NCBI RefSeq assembly: GCF_026000575.1
Contig: NZ_AP026910.1
Coordinates: 1 to 64,000 of the forward strand
Direction of reading: 5' to 3'
DNA: 64,000 nucleotides
DNA from: Rhodoluna sp. KAS3
GTDB lineage: Bacteria > Actinomycetota > Actinomycetes > Actinomycetales > Microbacteriaceae
The notes beneath the pieces were generated by a model. It saw only the letters and a program-made list of their open reading frames with translations. It was not told the origin of the DNA and did not search any database. Both the position numbers and the translations under genes were made by a program. Position 1 is the stretch's first letter; each line of letters starts with the position of its first letter. Of this stretch, positions 20,268-30,690 are shown piece by piece.

Positions 20268-20317
20268 TCGTTGATAAAAAACATTTTCAGTCTAGTGATT
20301 TGTGCTGCTATTTCGGG

Positions 20318-21697
20318 CTATTCGACCGGTGCACTTGGCGACTCAGTTGGTGCCGGCGTGCTGGTCGAAGGGCTTGGGCTCGGGCTAGGTGTGCCGGCCA
20401 CGTAATAGGTAATTTCGATAGCCGAGCCTACCTTTAGCGTTCCGAGCGGAGTGCCCGCATATACGGTCATCACGCGCGGGTCATCCTCGGCAACAACCTC
20501 ACCGGCCACGGCGTTCACAACCAGACCCATCAGGCCCAGTGATGCAGCAACATCGGTGACTTTTTTACCTTGGATGTCGGACAGCAGAACCACAACTTCT
20601 TGGTTAGCCGAAGAGGTTGGGGTTGGGGTAGCAGTGCCCGAATTGCTTGGGTTATCGGTTGGCGTTGGGCTTGGGGTGATGCCCGGCTGCAGTGACGTAA
20701 CCACAATTGCCACAACCACAGAAATCGCAGTCAGGGCCAATACCCCGATGAGCGCAAACCACGGCCAAACCACCGGCGGCTTTTGGTTAGGTGCAGTTGT
20801 AGTCGGCAGTTCAAGCACGGCAGTGCTGTCATTGATGACTGGCTGGTTGATCAGTTGCGTAGCTGCCGAATTTCTTGGGGCGTTCGACATCATCGACTCA
20901 GCGCGTTTGGCCAATGCCAAAGCAGACTCTGGCCTCTGGTTTGCCTTTTTAGCCAAGCAGGACATAACCAAATTAGCTACCCGAGGGTCAATCTCTTCAG
21001 GCAACGGTGGCGGAGTCTGGTTGATCTGCGCCATGGCAATCTGCATCTGCGAGTCACCGGTGAACGGGCGTTTTCCGGCTAGTGCTTCATAGGCCACGAT
21101 TCCCAGTGAGTAGATGTCAGTAGACGGGGTAGCCGGTTTTCCGGTTGCCTGCTCGGGCGCAAGGTACTGAACGGTTCCCATCACCTGGCCGGTGGCGGTT
21201 AGACCAACCTGGTCGGCTACGCGAGCAATACCAAAGTCGGTAATTTTTACTTCACCGTCGGGGGTAATCAGCAGGTTTCCTGGCTTTACATCGCGGTGCA
21301 CCAAACCAGCCTCATGCGCTTCAAATAGTGCACGGCCAGTCTGCGAGATGATGTCGAGCACCTGTTCGGCAGGCAGGGTCTTTTGCGTTTCAAGAATCTT
21401 GGCCAGCGAGTCACCCGGAACAAGTTCCATGACCAGGTAGGCAGAGCCGGAGTCTTCTCCGTAGTCATAAACATCCGCGATACCCGGGTGGTTAACCATG
21501 GCTGCATGGCGGGCTTCGGTGCGGAAGCGCTCCAAGAACCCTGGGTCGCCCATGAACTCTTGCTTCAAAATCTTGATTGCCACGTCACGAAGAATTACCT
21601 CATCGTGCTCCTTCCAAACCTCACCCATTCCGCCGATTGCGATTCGACTGATGAGTTTGTATCGGCCACCGTAAAGCTGACCTGCTTCTGGAATCAT
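20318..21697 (-). CDS. pknA: Serine/threonine protein kinase PknA-like, single PASTA-like domain
   Basis: A 459-aa kinase. The kinase domain (about 12-270) has [29 protein letters not shown] near 134 and DFGIARV. A membrane helix lies near 309-336, then a Ser/Thr/Pro linker. One PASTA-like repeat (about 367-430) precedes a final Pro/Ser tail. PknA homologues in mycobacteria lack a PASTA repeat, so the extra one is a lineage variation. Its start overlaps the pbpA stop as ATGA, so the two are translationally coupled. Confidence 0.93.
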   Translation of the reverse strand: MIPEAGQLYGGRYKLISRIAIGGMGEVWKEHDEVILRDVAIKILKQEFMGDPGFLERFRTEARHAAMVNHPGIADVYDYGEDSGSAYLVMELVPGDSLAKILETQKTLPAEQVLDIISQTGRALFEAHEAGLVHRDVKPGNLLITPDGEVKITDFGIARVADQVGLTATGQVMGTVQYLAPEQATGKPATPSTDIYSLGIVAYEALAGKRPFTGDSQMQIAMAQINQTPPPLPEEIDPRVANLVMSCLAKKANQRPESALALAKRAESMMSNAPRNSAATQLINQPVINDSTAVLELPTTTAPNQKPPVVWPWFALIGVLALTAISVVVAIVVTSLQPGITPSPTPTDNPSNSGTATPTPTSSANQEVVVLLSDIQGKKVTDVAASLGLMGLVVNAVAGEVVAEDDPRVMTVYAGTPLGTLKVGSAIEITYYVAGTPSPSPSPSTSTPAPTESPSAPVE

Positions 21698-23142
21698 TTC
21701 TTCAACACCGCCTGCATCACTTTTTTAGCCACCGGTGCAGCCAAAGAGTTTCCTCTTCCTGACTGACCGAGCCCCCCGCCGTCAGCGATTACAACGGCAA
21801 CAGCAACCTGTGGGTTGTTGGCCGGTGCAAACCCTGTGAACCAAAGTGTGTATGGCTGGTCCGTACCATTTTGGGCGGTACCGGTTTTACCCGCTACCTC
21901 GACTCCGCTAATTCTGGCGTTCCCCGAAACACCATTAGAAACGGCGCCAACCATCATCTCGGTCATCGATTTTGCCGTCGTGGCAGACATCGGTTGCGAG
22001 AAGACGCTTGGGCTTGGTTGGTGCAAAACCGAAAGGTTTGCGGTCAATACGTTTTCAATCAGGTTCGGCTGCATCAGCACGCCCTTATTGGCGATCGCAG
22101 CACTAACCATGGCCATCTGCAGCGGTGTTACGCGAACATCAAACTGGCCGAAAGCTGAAAGTCCGGTTTGGGCATCGTCCATACCGCTCGGATAAACGCT
22201 GGCCACCGAGGTCATCGGAAACTCGATGTTTTTACTGAAGCCAAATAGGCCAGCCTGCGAGCTGATCCGGTTTTGCTTGAGCGCAATTCCCAGCTGGGCA
22301 AAAGGCACGTTGCACGAAAGTCGCAGGGCATCGGCAATGCTTACGGTAGCCGCACCACCACATTTACCCTCGCCTGAGTTCATCACAACGGTGCTGGTAC
22401 CCGGCAGCGTGTACTTGCTTGGGTTCGGAAAAGTGCTGTCGGCGGTGTATTCGCCGCTCTCTAGAGCTGCGGCGGCAACCACCAATTTGAAGACTGACCC
22501 AGGTGCGTAGAGCTCACTGTAGGCACGGTTCAGCAGCGGCCCGTCTTCATCCTCGATCAAAGCCTTGTAGTTGGCGTTTGAGGTAGCACCATCGTGAACG
22601 GCCAACTCATTGGCATCAAATGCTGGCTTTGAGACCATAGCCAAAATGTTGCCGGTGGTTGGGTTTATGGCAACGACCGCACCCTTTTTGTTGCCCAAGG
22701 CATCCCAAGCGGCCTTTTGAACATCTGGGTCAATCGTCAACTCAACAGAAGCACCGGCAACCGGGTTGCCCGAAAGAAGCGCATTAATCTGTTCAAAGAA
22801 CTGCGATGAATTTTGCCCGGTTAGGTAACTGTTAGTTGCTGACTCTAGACCGGTGGCACCTTGGTACAGGCTGAAGAAACCGGTGACCGAAGAGTACATT
22901 TCATCGGAGTAGACGCGGTTGTAGCGGTACACATCATCAACCGGGATGGATTCGGCAATGGGCTTGCCGTCAACCAAAATCGAGCCACGTTGGGTTTTGT
23001 AGCTGTCGTAAATTGAGCGGACATTTCGCTGGTCGGTGGCCAGGTCATCGGCTGAAATTACCTGAATTCCGGTGCTCGAAATGAAGAGGCTCAGGAACAT
23101 CACAAAGATGACCAGGCTCACACGCTTAAGTTCGCGCCTCAT
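21694..23142 (-). CDS. pbpA: Penicillin-binding protein 2 (PbpA), peptidoglycan transpeptidase
   Basis: A 482-aa class B PBP that cross-links peptidoglycan outside the membrane, typically paired with RodA. It has an N-terminal anchor helix (about 9-28). The transpeptidase motifs are SVFK at 216-219, SCN at 276-278 and KTGT at 419-422. The start overlaps the rodA stop by 4 bases, and its stop overlaps pknA, giving tight coupling of synthase and kinase genes. Confidence 0.95.
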   Translation of the reverse strand: MRRELKRVSLVIFVMFLSLFISSTGIQVISADDLATDQRNVRSIYDSYKTQRGSILVDGKPIAESIPVDDVYRYNRVYSDEMYSSVTGFFSLYQGATGLESATNSYLTGQNSSQFFEQINALLSGNPVAGASVELTIDPDVQKAAWDALGNKKGAVVAINPTTGNILAMVSKPAFDANELAVHDGATSNANYKALIEDEDGPLLNRAYSELYAPGSVFKLVVAAAALESGEYTADSTFPNPSKYTLPGTSTVVMNSGEGKCGGAATVSIADALRLSCNVPFAQLGIALKQNRISSQAGLFGFSKNIEFPMTSVASVYPSGMDDAQTGLSAFGQFDVRVTPLQMAMVSAAIANKGVLMQPNLIENVLTANLSVLHQPSPSVFSQPMSATTAKSMTEMMVGAVSNGVSGNARISGVEVAGKTGTAQNGTDQPYTLWFTGFAPANNPQVAVAVVIADGGGLGQSGRGNSLAAPVAKKVMQAVLKK

Positions 23143-24512
23143 GCGTTCACCGACTTATTTCCGCTGTCCACGGTGTCAGAAATTCTCAGCAGCAAGCCAA
23201 TGATGATCCAGTTTGCCAGCAGCGATGAACCACCGGCGGCTAGCAGTGGAGTGGTCAATCCAGTTAGCGGCACCACTCGGGTAACGCCACCAATAACGAT
23301 GAAGCACTGGAGTGCGATTACAAACGCCAATCCGGTGGCCAGCAGTTTGGAGAAATCATCCGGGTGGTTGAAGCCGATGCGAATGCCACGTGAAACAAGC
23401 AGTAGGTAGAGCGCAAACACGGCAAACAAGCCGATAAGGCCAATCTCTTCGCCGAGTGCGGCAATGATGAAGTCGCTCTCAGCCAGTGGGACTAGCTGAG
23501 GGAGTCCGCCGCCGAGTCCGGTGCCGAGTAGTCCGCCGTGGGCTAGGCCAAAGATGCCTTGCGCAAGCTGGTAACTACCACCGGCGGCATCGTAGTTAGA
23601 AGCCAAGAACGGGTTGAGCCAAGAGTCAACGCGGCCCGAAACGTATTCCATCATTCGGCCCGCAACCAATGCACCGGTTAGGAACATGGTGATGCCGGCG
23701 ATTACGTAGATGGCCCGACCGGTTGCCGTGTAGACCAGCACGATGAAAATACCGAAGTACAGCAGTGAGGTTCCGAGGTCTCGCTGCAGGATGAGCACCA
23801 AAAGGCTGGCACCCCAAATTACAAGAATTGGACCAAGTTCGCGGGCGCGAGGAATGCGCACACCGAGGACTTTTCGACCAACGATGGCAAGCGACTCACG
23901 ACGTGTAACCAGGTATCCGGCAAAGAAAACCGTCAGGGCAATCTTGGCCAACTCACCCGGCTGAAAGGTTAGGTCGCCGATGGCAATCCACAACTGGGCT
24001 CCGTTGATGTTGCGGCCCAGGCCAGGAATCATCGGTGAAATCAGCAAACCAACGCCAACGATCATCGAGACGTAAACGTAGCGACGCAAGAACAAATGGC
24101 TCGGCACAAAAATGATTACCGCCGCCGCAAATGCCATGGCAACTACTGTCCAAACAACCTGCTTTTCGGCAAAGAGCTCGGTGCCACCCTTGGCTATGGT
24201 CGCGAGGTCCAGTCGATAAATCATCGATAGTCCGAGGCCATTGAGAACCACCGCGATTGGCAAGATCATCGGGTCTGCCTCGCTGGCGCGGCGGCGCAAA
24301 ATGATGTGAATTACCAGAGCAAAGAACGCTGGTGGCAGCAGGTACAAGAAGATCTCGGGGGTCAGCACCTTGAGCAGTGACAGTTGAATTTGCGACAACT
24401 CGAATGCGTTTAGGCCCACTGCAAAGGCAAGCAAAAATGCCTCGATGTTGCGATTACGAGGAACAACACGCACGATTTTTGGCAGCGCTTCAGCCGCGTT
24501 CAATTTACTCAC
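23139..24512 (-). CDS. rodA: RodA/FtsW-family peptidoglycan glycosyltransferase
   Basis: A SEDS protein of about 457 aa with ten or more helices, polymerising glycan strands from lipid II with PbpA. Visible family blocks are GLGRNINGAQLWIAIG, FQPGELAKIAL and GLTTPLLAAGGSSLLANW near the end. The frame is open to 24575, but GTG 24512 is preferred. It overlaps the pstP stop by 8 bases and gives the expected N terminus; an ATG at 24527 is the alternative. Confidence 0.94.
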   Translation of the reverse strand: MSKLNAAEALPKIVRVVPRNRNIEAFLLAFAVGLNAFELSQIQLSLLKVLTPEIFLYLLPPAFFALVIHIILRRRASEADPMILPIAVVLNGLGLSMIYRLDLATIAKGGTELFAEKQVVWTVVAMAFAAAVIIFVPSHLFLRRYVYVSMIVGVGLLISPMIPGLGRNINGAQLWIAIGDLTFQPGELAKIALTVFFAGYLVTRRESLAIVGRKVLGVRIPRARELGPILVIWGASLLVLILQRDLGTSLLYFGIFIVLVYTATGRAIYVIAGITMFLTGALVAGRMMEYVSGRVDSWLNPFLASNYDAAGGSYQLAQGIFGLAHGGLLGTGLGGGLPQLVPLAESDFIIAALGEEIGLIGLFAVFALYLLLVSRGIRIGFNHPDDFSKLLATGLAFVIALQCFIVIGGVTRVVPLTGLTTPLLAAGGSSLLANWIIIGLLLRISDTVDSGNKSVNA

Positions 24513-25764
24513 TCGGCACCACAGCATCTTGCAGTTGGCGCACCAAACGCATGGCCTCCTGCAGGTTGTCGGCACTGATCGACTGCTCTAGTCGCTGCTG
24601 GTAGTAGATGCTCAAGTCTGTGGCATCGATGTTGGTCTCTTGGTAAACCTCAGAGAAAGTCAGTGGCCCAAGTGCCTCTTTGATGCCTTTGAAGACTGTG
24701 ACGTGCCCGTTTGAAACACCGATGTAGAAGCGGGTCTGCGTGTATTCGTAAGCCTTAACCACCAGGAATGCCATGGCAGCCACCAGTGCCACCACGGTCA
24801 GAAGCTGGCGAATCTTGCGCCAACGAATTCGGCGGTGAGTTTCGCGCAGAATCTTCTCGAGGTATTCGTCCGATTCAGGCACATAGTCGGCTGGGTCTTC
24901 AGGTCGGCGCAACAGCTCGGTGATGTTTAGCGGCTTGAGGATTCGCAGAATTCGGCGACCCTTGCGCTCGTCAATCACAACCTCATTCGAGCTAGAGCCA
25001 ACGAAAACAGCGCTCGGAACAAAATCGGTTTTGGTCTGTGAATCAACGATGTCTACAACGACAACGGTCACGTTGTCTGGAGCACCAAACTCAAGGGCCT
25101 CGCCCACCAAAAGGTCAGCTGCTTCTTCAGAGCCAATCTTGGAGAGCAAAATTCCGTTCATGATGTCTTCGGGTACCGGACCCGAGAGGCCATCGGAGCA
25201 AAGTAACCAGCGGTCACCCGGCTTGGTCTCGAGGGTTTCAGAATCTACATCTGGGAACTCTTCAACATCGCCGAGAACACGCATCAGTACCGATCGGCGC
25301 GGGTGAACCAAAGCCTCTTCAGGTGTGATGCGGCCGGTGTCTACCAATCGCTGAACAAAAGTGTGGTCGGTAGTTACCTGGGTGACTTTGCCGTCACGCG
25401 CTAGATAGATTCTTGAGTCACCGATGTGCCCGATGGTCACCTTGTTGCCGGTAATCAGCATGCCGCTGAAGGTTGTACCCATTCCGGCAAGCTCTGGGTG
25501 GGCTTGCGCAGTCTCGCCAAGTACACCGTTGGCTTCCCAAATCACATCGATGAGCGCTTTGGTTGCTTCCTCTGGCGAGGCATAGACGGTATCGATTTTT
25601 GCGATTCGCTGTGCACACAGGGCTGAGGCAATGTCTCCGCCGGCGTGGCCGCCCATGCCGTCGGCTACGAAAAATAGGTTGTAGCCGGCATAGCCAGAGT
25701 CTTGATTGCTCGAGCGCACCCGACCAATGTCAGATGACGCAAAACTCAGTGGCTTGATCGACAT
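24505..25764 (-). CDS. pstP: PP2C-family protein phosphatase PstP
   Basis: A 419-aa metal-dependent Ser/Thr phosphatase opposing PknA and PknB. The N-terminal PP2C domain (about 1-235) has the metal-binding Asp motifs RSSNQDSG, FFVADGMGGHAGG, GDSRIYLA and SDGLSG, plus GAPDNVTVVVVD. A cytosolic linker and one helix (about 320-340) follow, then an extracellular tail of about 75 residues. The short ribosome site and tight spacing after fhaB indicate operon expression. Confidence 0.95.
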   Translation of the reverse strand: MSIKPLSFASSDIGRVRSSNQDSGYAGYNLFFVADGMGGHAGGDIASALCAQRIAKIDTVYASPEEATKALIDVIWEANGVLGETAQAHPELAGMGTTFSGMLITGNKVTIGHIGDSRIYLARDGKVTQVTTDHTFVQRLVDTGRITPEEALVHPRRSVLMRVLGDVEEFPDVDSETLETKPGDRWLLCSDGLSGPVPEDIMNGILLSKIGSEEAADLLVGEALEFGAPDNVTVVVVDIVDSQTKTDFVPSAVFVGSSSNEVVIDERKGRRILRILKPLNITELLRRPEDPADYVPESDEYLEKILRETHRRIRWRKIRQLLTVVALVAAMAFLVVKAYEYTQTRFYIGVSNGHVTVFKGIKEALGPLTFSEVYQETNIDATDLSIYYQQRLEQSISADNLQEAMRLVRQLQDAVVPSE

Positions 25765-25776
25765 TATTTATTTGAC

Positions 25777-26280
25777 CTACGCCCGCAGCTCAAAAACAGT
25801 CTTGCCAACTCGAACCGGGGTGTTCAACTTGACCACCGCAGGGGTGCCGACTCGGCCGCCGTCTAGGTAGGTTCCGTTGGTTGAATTTAGGTCCTGAATC
25901 AGCCAGTCGTTGTTGATCAGCACCAACTTTGCGTGGTTGGTGGATGCGTATTCGTCGTCGACCACAAGGTCAGAACTTTCGGCGCGACCGATGGTTAGTT
26001 CTCGGCGGTCAAGGTTAATCACCTGACCGGTGCGGTCGCCATCGATAATCACCAACTTGGTGGCATTGCTGCCGGATGACTCGGTTACCAGCGATTTGCC
26101 GGTTGGAGCAGCGGGTGCGACCGGAGAAGAAATCACCTGAGGAGCGTTTGCTTCGGCAACGCGGCTAACCACTTTTTGACCAAAGAGGTCAGCGCGAATT
26201 ACAGAAATGATGCTGAAGACAAAAATCCAGAGAACCGCTAAAAATCCGGCTCTAACAATAAAGAGAGCTAACTCACTCAC
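25777..26280 (-). CDS. fhaB: FHA-domain membrane protein FhaB (FipA)
   Basis: A 167-aa protein with an N-terminal helix (about 5-30) and a C-terminal FHA domain that binds phospho-threonine. The FHA core is visible from LTIGRAESSDLVV through STNHAKLV to DLNSTNGTYLDG. In mycobacteria FhaB/FipA links kinase signalling to division. The start overlaps the end of fhaA by 8 bases. Confidence 0.94.
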   Translation of the reverse strand: MSELALFIVRAGFLAVLWIFVFSIISVIRADLFGQKVVSRVAEANAPQVISSPVAPAAPTGKSLVTESSGSNATKLVIIDGDRTGQVINLDRRELTIGRAESSDLVVDDEYASTNHAKLVLINNDWLIQDLNSTNGTYLDGGRVGTPAVVKLNTPVRVGKTVFELRA

Positions 26281-26965
26281 TTGGCACCTGACTCTCGGTC
26301 ACAGTTTTAGCGATGATTCGAAACACGTAGTCATTGCGACCGGCTGAAATTACGGTGTCGGCGTTGATGCCGACCTCGGTAATTGGGCGGCCACCAATCC
26401 GGGTTCCGTTGGTGCTGTTGAGGTCTTTGACAGCCGCGTTTTTGCCGTTCCAAACAATGGCAAAGTGCTTACGGCTCAAACCGGTGTCATCAATTTGAAT
26501 GTCGGCCGAGGCATCGCGGCCAATCGAGGTTTCACCCTCGCGCAGCAAAAAGCGCTTGCCGGCAACATCCAAGGTTGGCATCCATTCGACCTGGTGCTTT
26601 TGAGTGTTCGAGCGGACCAGTACCTGACCCAGGTTCAAGCTGCCATCTTCGATCAGACGAATACCGAGGGTTGCTCCAAATTGAAAACCCTGTTTGTTGG
26701 CGTGCTTGGTTGCGGCCTCGGTTAGCTCTTCGATCAAAGATTCACCGAGGGTAGCCATGCGCTTGAAGTCGGGGGTTGAGAGGCTAACCGTGAAGGTGTT
26801 TGGCGCCAGAATGCGGTCGCGGCTGAGAATGCTGGCCTTGGCATCCATCTCGGCACGGATGTGCCCTGAGATCTCCACAGGCTGGAGCTCAGACTTAAAG
26901 GTCTTGGTGAACGCGCCATTGACGACCCGTTCCAAACCCTTTTCAAAGTTCTCTAAAAAGCCCAC
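26273..26965 (-). CDS. fhaA: DUF3662 and FHA domain protein FhaA
   Basis: The protein has an N-terminal DUF3662 domain (GFLENFEKGLERVVNG onward) and a C-terminal FHA domain with SIGRDASADIQI, LSRKHFAIV and DLNSTNGTRIGG. FhaA binds phosphorylated partners such as the MviN flippase domain and regulates peptidoglycan synthesis. GTG 26965 is preferred because the family starts with M-G-F/V-L and AAGGAT precedes it. The open frame reaches an ATG at 27007 (14 residues more). It is the first gene of the seven-gene operon. Confidence 0.92.
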   Translation of the reverse strand: MGFLENFEKGLERVVNGAFTKTFKSELQPVEISGHIRAEMDAKASILSRDRILAPNTFTVSLSTPDFKRMATLGESLIEELTEAATKHANKQGFQFGATLGIRLIEDGSLNLGQVLVRSNTQKHQVEWMPTLDVAGKRFLLREGETSIGRDASADIQIDDTGLSRKHFAIVWNGKNAAVKDLNSTNGTRIGGRPITEVGINADTVISAGRNDYVFRIIAKTVTESQVPSE

Positions 26966-27106
26966 GTCATCCTTATCGTCGTTGAACAAGTTTACCTTCC
27001 GGCACACCTGAGAGGTTGCTGATAAAACACCCCCAGCATCCTGAGTTTTGCCACCTCGCGTTTGAGATTTTTCTAGATTGAAAAGGTCCCCACGAAAGGA
27101 AAGAAC

Positions 27107-27664
27107 ATGAAGCTTAAAACCAAGCGTTCAGCGATTGCAGTCATCGGTGCCACCAGCATCTTGGCCTTTGCAGTAGCCACCCCATCTTTTGCACACGATC
27201 GCGTTGTCGGCACCGAGACCTCAAGCACCACCGAGTTTGAGGCAGTAAAGGCAAGCGTCACCGCAACCATCACCGCCGTTCCAACAACGGTCACCTCGGC
27301 CAAGGCTGCGGCACACGGCACCCAGTTCATCGTTTATAAATTGGCAGATGACGCCACAGCAGTTCCGGCAACGCAGCCAACTGTTGGCGGCAAGCGCATC
27401 CATGTGAAGTCTGGCACCCTGGCCGACGGCACATTGACCGGCGTTCTCGAGCTAAAGGGCGGCCTGGCTGGAACCACAACTAACTACGCGATTTACACCG
27501 CCGATGGCGCAACTGCAATTTTTGCAACCGTCACGGTAGATGCCACCGGCACAGTTGCCACGGCTACGACTTCAGCTGATGTCACTGCGGCTTACACCGC
27601 ACCAACGGCCAAGGCTGTAAAGGCACAAAAAGGCAAGCACGGCAAGAAACACGGACACCGCTAA
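27107..27664 (+). CDS. Small secreted protein with Lys/His-rich tail, function unknown
   Basis: The 185-aa protein starts with a typical signal peptide (basic start, hydrophobic core, cleavage near PSFA-HD at about 31). The mature part is rich in Thr, Ala and Val, apparently beta-rich, with no cysteines. It ends in a strongly basic Lys/Gly/His tail. A very good ribosome site (AAAGGAAAGAAC then ATG) and a strong terminator suggest high expression as a single-gene unit. No family was recognised. The tail might bind the anionic wall or metals, which is inference. Confidence 0.75.
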   Translation: MKLKTKRSAIAVIGATSILAFAVATPSFAHDRVVGTETSSTTEFEAVKASVTATITAVPTTVTSAKAAAHGTQFIVYKLADDATAVPATQPTVGGKRIHVKSGTLADGTLTGVLELKGGLAGTTTNYAIYTADGATAIFATVTVDATGTVATATTSADVTAAYTAPTAKAVKAQKGKHGKKHGHR

Positions 27665-27696
27665 ACCTCCTGTTAGCAGTAATTCCTCTCTCTAGT

Positions 27697-27736
27697 AAAT
27701 AGAAAACCCCGGGGTTGAGCCCGGGGTTTTCTATTT
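27697..27736. terminator. Strong bidirectional terminator
   Basis: A perfect 17-bp inverted repeat (AAATAGAAAACCCCGGG with its complement) around the loop GTTGAG. T-rich arms on both sides serve the secreted-protein gene on the plus strand and trhO on the minus strand. Confidence 0.92.
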
Positions 27737-27764
27737 AAGTACTAGATCAGTTTGCAGCTTGCGA

Positions 27765-28676
27765 CTAGCCAACTTCTTGGGCGTGACGCTTGCCGCGAGT
27801 GTGGCTGGCCTTGTGCTCTGAATGCTTTGGGTCTGCATAGCAAGAGTCGCAAAGCAGAATCAAGTCTTTGCAGCCAACATGAGAGCAGTTGCGGAAAGCG
27901 TTGGTTGCACCACCGCAACCCTCGCACTCTCCGATGACCTTGGCTTCGTCAGAGAAGTCTTGAACCATTCGGTCGTCGAAGATGTAGAGCGAGCCTTCCC
28001 AAAGACCCTGGTCCTTGAACTTCTCGCCGTAGCGAACGATGCCACCGTCGATTTGGTAGACCTCTTTGAAACCGCGGTTGATCATCACGGCTGAAAGAAT
28101 CTCGCAGCGAATTCCGCCGGTGCAGTAGGTGACGATTGGCTTGTCTTTTAGGTGGTCGTACTTGCCAGATTCAAGTTCTGCAACAAAGTCGTGTGAGGTC
28201 TGAACGTCTGGAACGATGGCGTTTTTGAACTTGCCGATTCGGGCTTCGAATGCGTTGCGTCCATCGAAGAAAACCACGTCATCGCCGCGCTCTTCAACCA
28301 GCTTGTTTACCTGGGCTGGCTTTAGGTGCTTGCCGCCATTGGTGATGCCAGATTTTTCTACAGTGATTTCATCCGGGGTGGTGAACGCCACTAGCTCGCT
28401 GCGGTTCTTGACCGATAGGCGAGGAAAGTCGTTTCCGGTTCCGTCTGACCACTTGAAATCGATCTTGCCGAAGCCCGGGTACTCGCGAGTCTGACGAACG
28501 TACTTCTTGAGGGCCATCATGTCGCCGCCAAGGGTTCCGTTGATGCCGTGCTTTGAAACGATGATGCGACCCTTGAGCCCAAGTGACTCGCAGAGGGTCT
28601 TTTGCCAAAGCTTTAGAGCAACAGGGTCGGCAACCGGCGCAAAGCCGTAATACAAGATGATTTTTTGTAGGTCCAC
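27765..28676 (-). CDS. trhO: tRNA uridine(34) hydroxylase TrhO (rhodanese-like, UPF0176)
   Basis: A 303-aa TrhO/YceA protein that makes 5-hydroxyuridine at tRNA wobble position 34. It has an N-terminal acylphosphatase-like part with [16 protein letters not shown] and a rhodanese domain with catalytic Cys185 in [10 protein letters not shown]. The C terminus carries several CxxC-like pairs (CEGCGG, CDSCY) that probably bind zinc. It is transcribed divergently from the M13 peptidase gene, 40 bases apart. Confidence 0.94.
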   Translation of the reverse strand: MDLQKIILYYGFAPVADPVALKLWQKTLCESLGLKGRIIVSKHGINGTLGGDMMALKKYVRQTREYPGFGKIDFKWSDGTGNDFPRLSVKNRSELVAFTTPDEITVEKSGITNGGKHLKPAQVNKLVEERGDDVVFFDGRNAFEARIGKFKNAIVPDVQTSHDFVAELESGKYDHLKDKPIVTYCTGGIRCEILSAVMINRGFKEVYQIDGGIVRYGEKFKDQGLWEGSLYIFDDRMVQDFSDEAKVIGECEGCGGATNAFRNCSHVGCKDLILLCDSCYADPKHSEHKASHTRGKRHAQEVG

Positions 28677-28716
28677 GCTCCTAATTCTACTCTTCGGGGC
28701 GATTTAGGATAAGGGG

Positions 28717-30687
28717 ATGAGTATCAACCCTTGCCTTGACCCAGCCGAGTTCGACAAGAACATCCGCCCTCAAGATGACCTGTTCCGATACACCAACGGA
28801 AAGTGGTTGGCCGAAACTGAGATTCCTGCAGATAAGGGCATCTACAGCAGTTTTCACATGCTCGCCGATGATGCCGAGGCTGCGGTCCGAATCATCCTTG
28901 AAGAAGCAGCGGCAAACCCGCAGCCTGGTGTGAGTCAGCAGATTGGTGACCTCTACGCTTCTTTCCTTGATGAGGCTCGAGCAAACGAGCTGGGTGCTGC
29001 GCCTATCGCAGCTGACCTAAAACTAATTGAGCAGATACGTCAGATTGACGACGCAACCGCCCTGTTGGGTGAGTACGAGCGCAGTGGTTTTAGCGGCCTG
29101 TTTGGCATCTGGGTAGACAACGATGAGGGCAACCCAGACCGATACATTGTGAACCTGGCTCAGGGTGGTCTTGGCCTGCCAGATGAGGCCTATTACAAGG
29201 ATGAAAAGCACGCTGAAATTCGTGAAGCGTATGTGCCACACATTGCTCAGATGCTGACGCTGGCTGGTTGGGCCGCCGACGAAGCAGCAGTGGCCGCACG
29301 CCACATCATGGCTTTTGAAACCGCACTGGCTGCCGTCCACTGGACCAAGGTAGACAGCCGTGATGCCGAGAAGACCTACAACCTCACCGCCCGCGCGCAC
29401 CTTGACGCGTTGACCCCGACCTTTGACTGGAACATTTGGCTTGGAGCTGCCAAGTTTGACGCCAAGATCTTGGCTGAAACCAACGTTTGCATGCCAAGTT
29501 TCTTTGAGGGGCTCGAGCAGATTTGGAACGCTGCCAACCTTGAGCAGATCAAACTGTGGCTGGCCTGGCAGGTAATTAGAAGCAACGCCGGTTTGCTCAG
29601 TGACGAATTTGTCAACGAGCGCTTTGCGTTTTACGGCACCAAGCTGGCGGGCATCCCGGTTAATCGTGAACGCTGGAAGCGCGCGGTTTCTTTGGTCGAG
29701 GGTTCGATGGGTGAGGCAATCGGCAAGATCTATGTCGAGAAGTACTTCAGCGAATCAGCCAAGGCGCGCATCGATGAGTTGGTCAAGTTTGTGACCGAGG
29801 CCTATCGCGTCAGCATCAAGAACCTTGACTGGATGACTGAAGAGACCAAGGCCAAGGCGTTGGCCAAGCTGGATAAGTTCACTCCTAAAGTTGGATACCC
29901 AAATAAGTGGAAGGACTACAGCAGCATCGAGATTAGGCGCGATGACCTAGTTGGCAACACTCGCCGAGTATCAGCCTGGGTTGCAGCAACTGAAATGGCC
30001 AAAATCGGTGCACCGATTGACCGCGATGAATGGTTCATGAGCCCTCAGACAGTCAACGCTTATTACAACCCTGGTTTCAACGAAATTGTGTTCCCGGCTG
30101 CAATTTTGCAGGCACCGTTCTTTAGCCCAGATGCCGATGACGCCACCAACTTCGGCGGCATTGGCAGCGTAATCGGTCACGAAATTGGTCACGGATTCGA
30201 TGACCAGGGTTCGAAGTATGACGGCGACGGAAAGCTGGAATCGTGGTGGAGTGAGGCTGACCGCGAGGCTTTCGAAGCTCGTGCAGCCAAGCTAATTGCT
30301 CAGTACAACGAACTCACCCCACACCAGTTGGCCGATAAATCGCACAAGGTTAATGGTGAGCTCACCATCGGTGAAAACATCGGTGACCTTGGGGGTCTCT
30401 GCATTGCGCTCAAGGCCTACGAGATGAGCCGCGAGGGCAAGGAAGGCGACGACGTGATTGACGGCATGACTGGCATTCAGCGCGTGTTCTTGTCTTTGGC
30501 TCGCATCGAGAGTTCGAAGGGTCGCGACGAAACTGTGATTCAGCGTCTGGCCACCGACCCGCACTCACCACCTGAGTTCCGCTGCAACCAAATTGTGCGA
30601 AATGTTGATGCCTTCTACGAGGCGTTTGATGTCAAGCCGGGCGACGCCCTCTGGCTAGACCCTGCCGACCGCGTCACCATCTGGTAA
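28717..30687 (+). CDS. M13-family metallopeptidase (neprilysin/PepO type)
   Basis: A 656-aa zinc endopeptidase. The zinc motif HEIGH is at residues 488-492, and the third ligand Glu sits near 553 in GENIGDLGG. The substrate-binding NAYYNP motif is near 447. The N-terminal M13 domain begins almost at once (residues about 15-380). No signal peptide or membrane helix is seen, so it is probably cytosolic like PepO, degrading oligopeptides. The thioesterase gene follows after 3 bases, suggesting one transcript. Confidence 0.94.
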   Translation: MSINPCLDPAEFDKNIRPQDDLFRYTNGKWLAETEIPADKGIYSSFHMLADDAEAAVRIILEEAAANPQPGVSQQIGDLYASFLDEARANELGAAPIAADLKLIEQIRQIDDATALLGEYERSGFSGLFGIWVDNDEGNPDRYIVNLAQGGLGLPDEAYYKDEKHAEIREAYVPHIAQMLTLAGWAADEAAVAARHIMAFETALAAVHWTKVDSRDAEKTYNLTARAHLDALTPTFDWNIWLGAAKFDAKILAETNVCMPSFFEGLEQIWNAANLEQIKLWLAWQVIRSNAGLLSDEFVNERFAFYGTKLAGIPVNRERWKRAVSLVEGSMGEAIGKIYVEKYFSESAKARIDELVKFVTEAYRVSIKNLDWMTEETKAKALAKLDKFTPKVGYPNKWKDYSSIEIRRDDLVGNTRRVSAWVAATEMAKIGAPIDRDEWFMSPQTVNAYYNPGFNEIVFPAAILQAPFFSPDADDATNFGGIGSVIGHEIGHGFDDQGSKYDGDGKLESWWSEADREAFEARAAKLIAQYNELTPHQLADKSHKVNGELTIGENIGDLGGLCIALKAYEMSREGKEGDDVIDGMTGIQRVFLSLARIESSKGRDETVIQRLATDPHSPPEFRCNQIVRNVDAFYEAFDVKPGDALWLDPADRVTIW

Positions 30688-30690
30688 AAA

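Noticed and set aside
20451-21092. 213-codon plus-strand open frame opposite pknA
   Set aside because: The composition mirrors the kinase's Thr/Pro linker. It has no start signals and is entirely overlapped.
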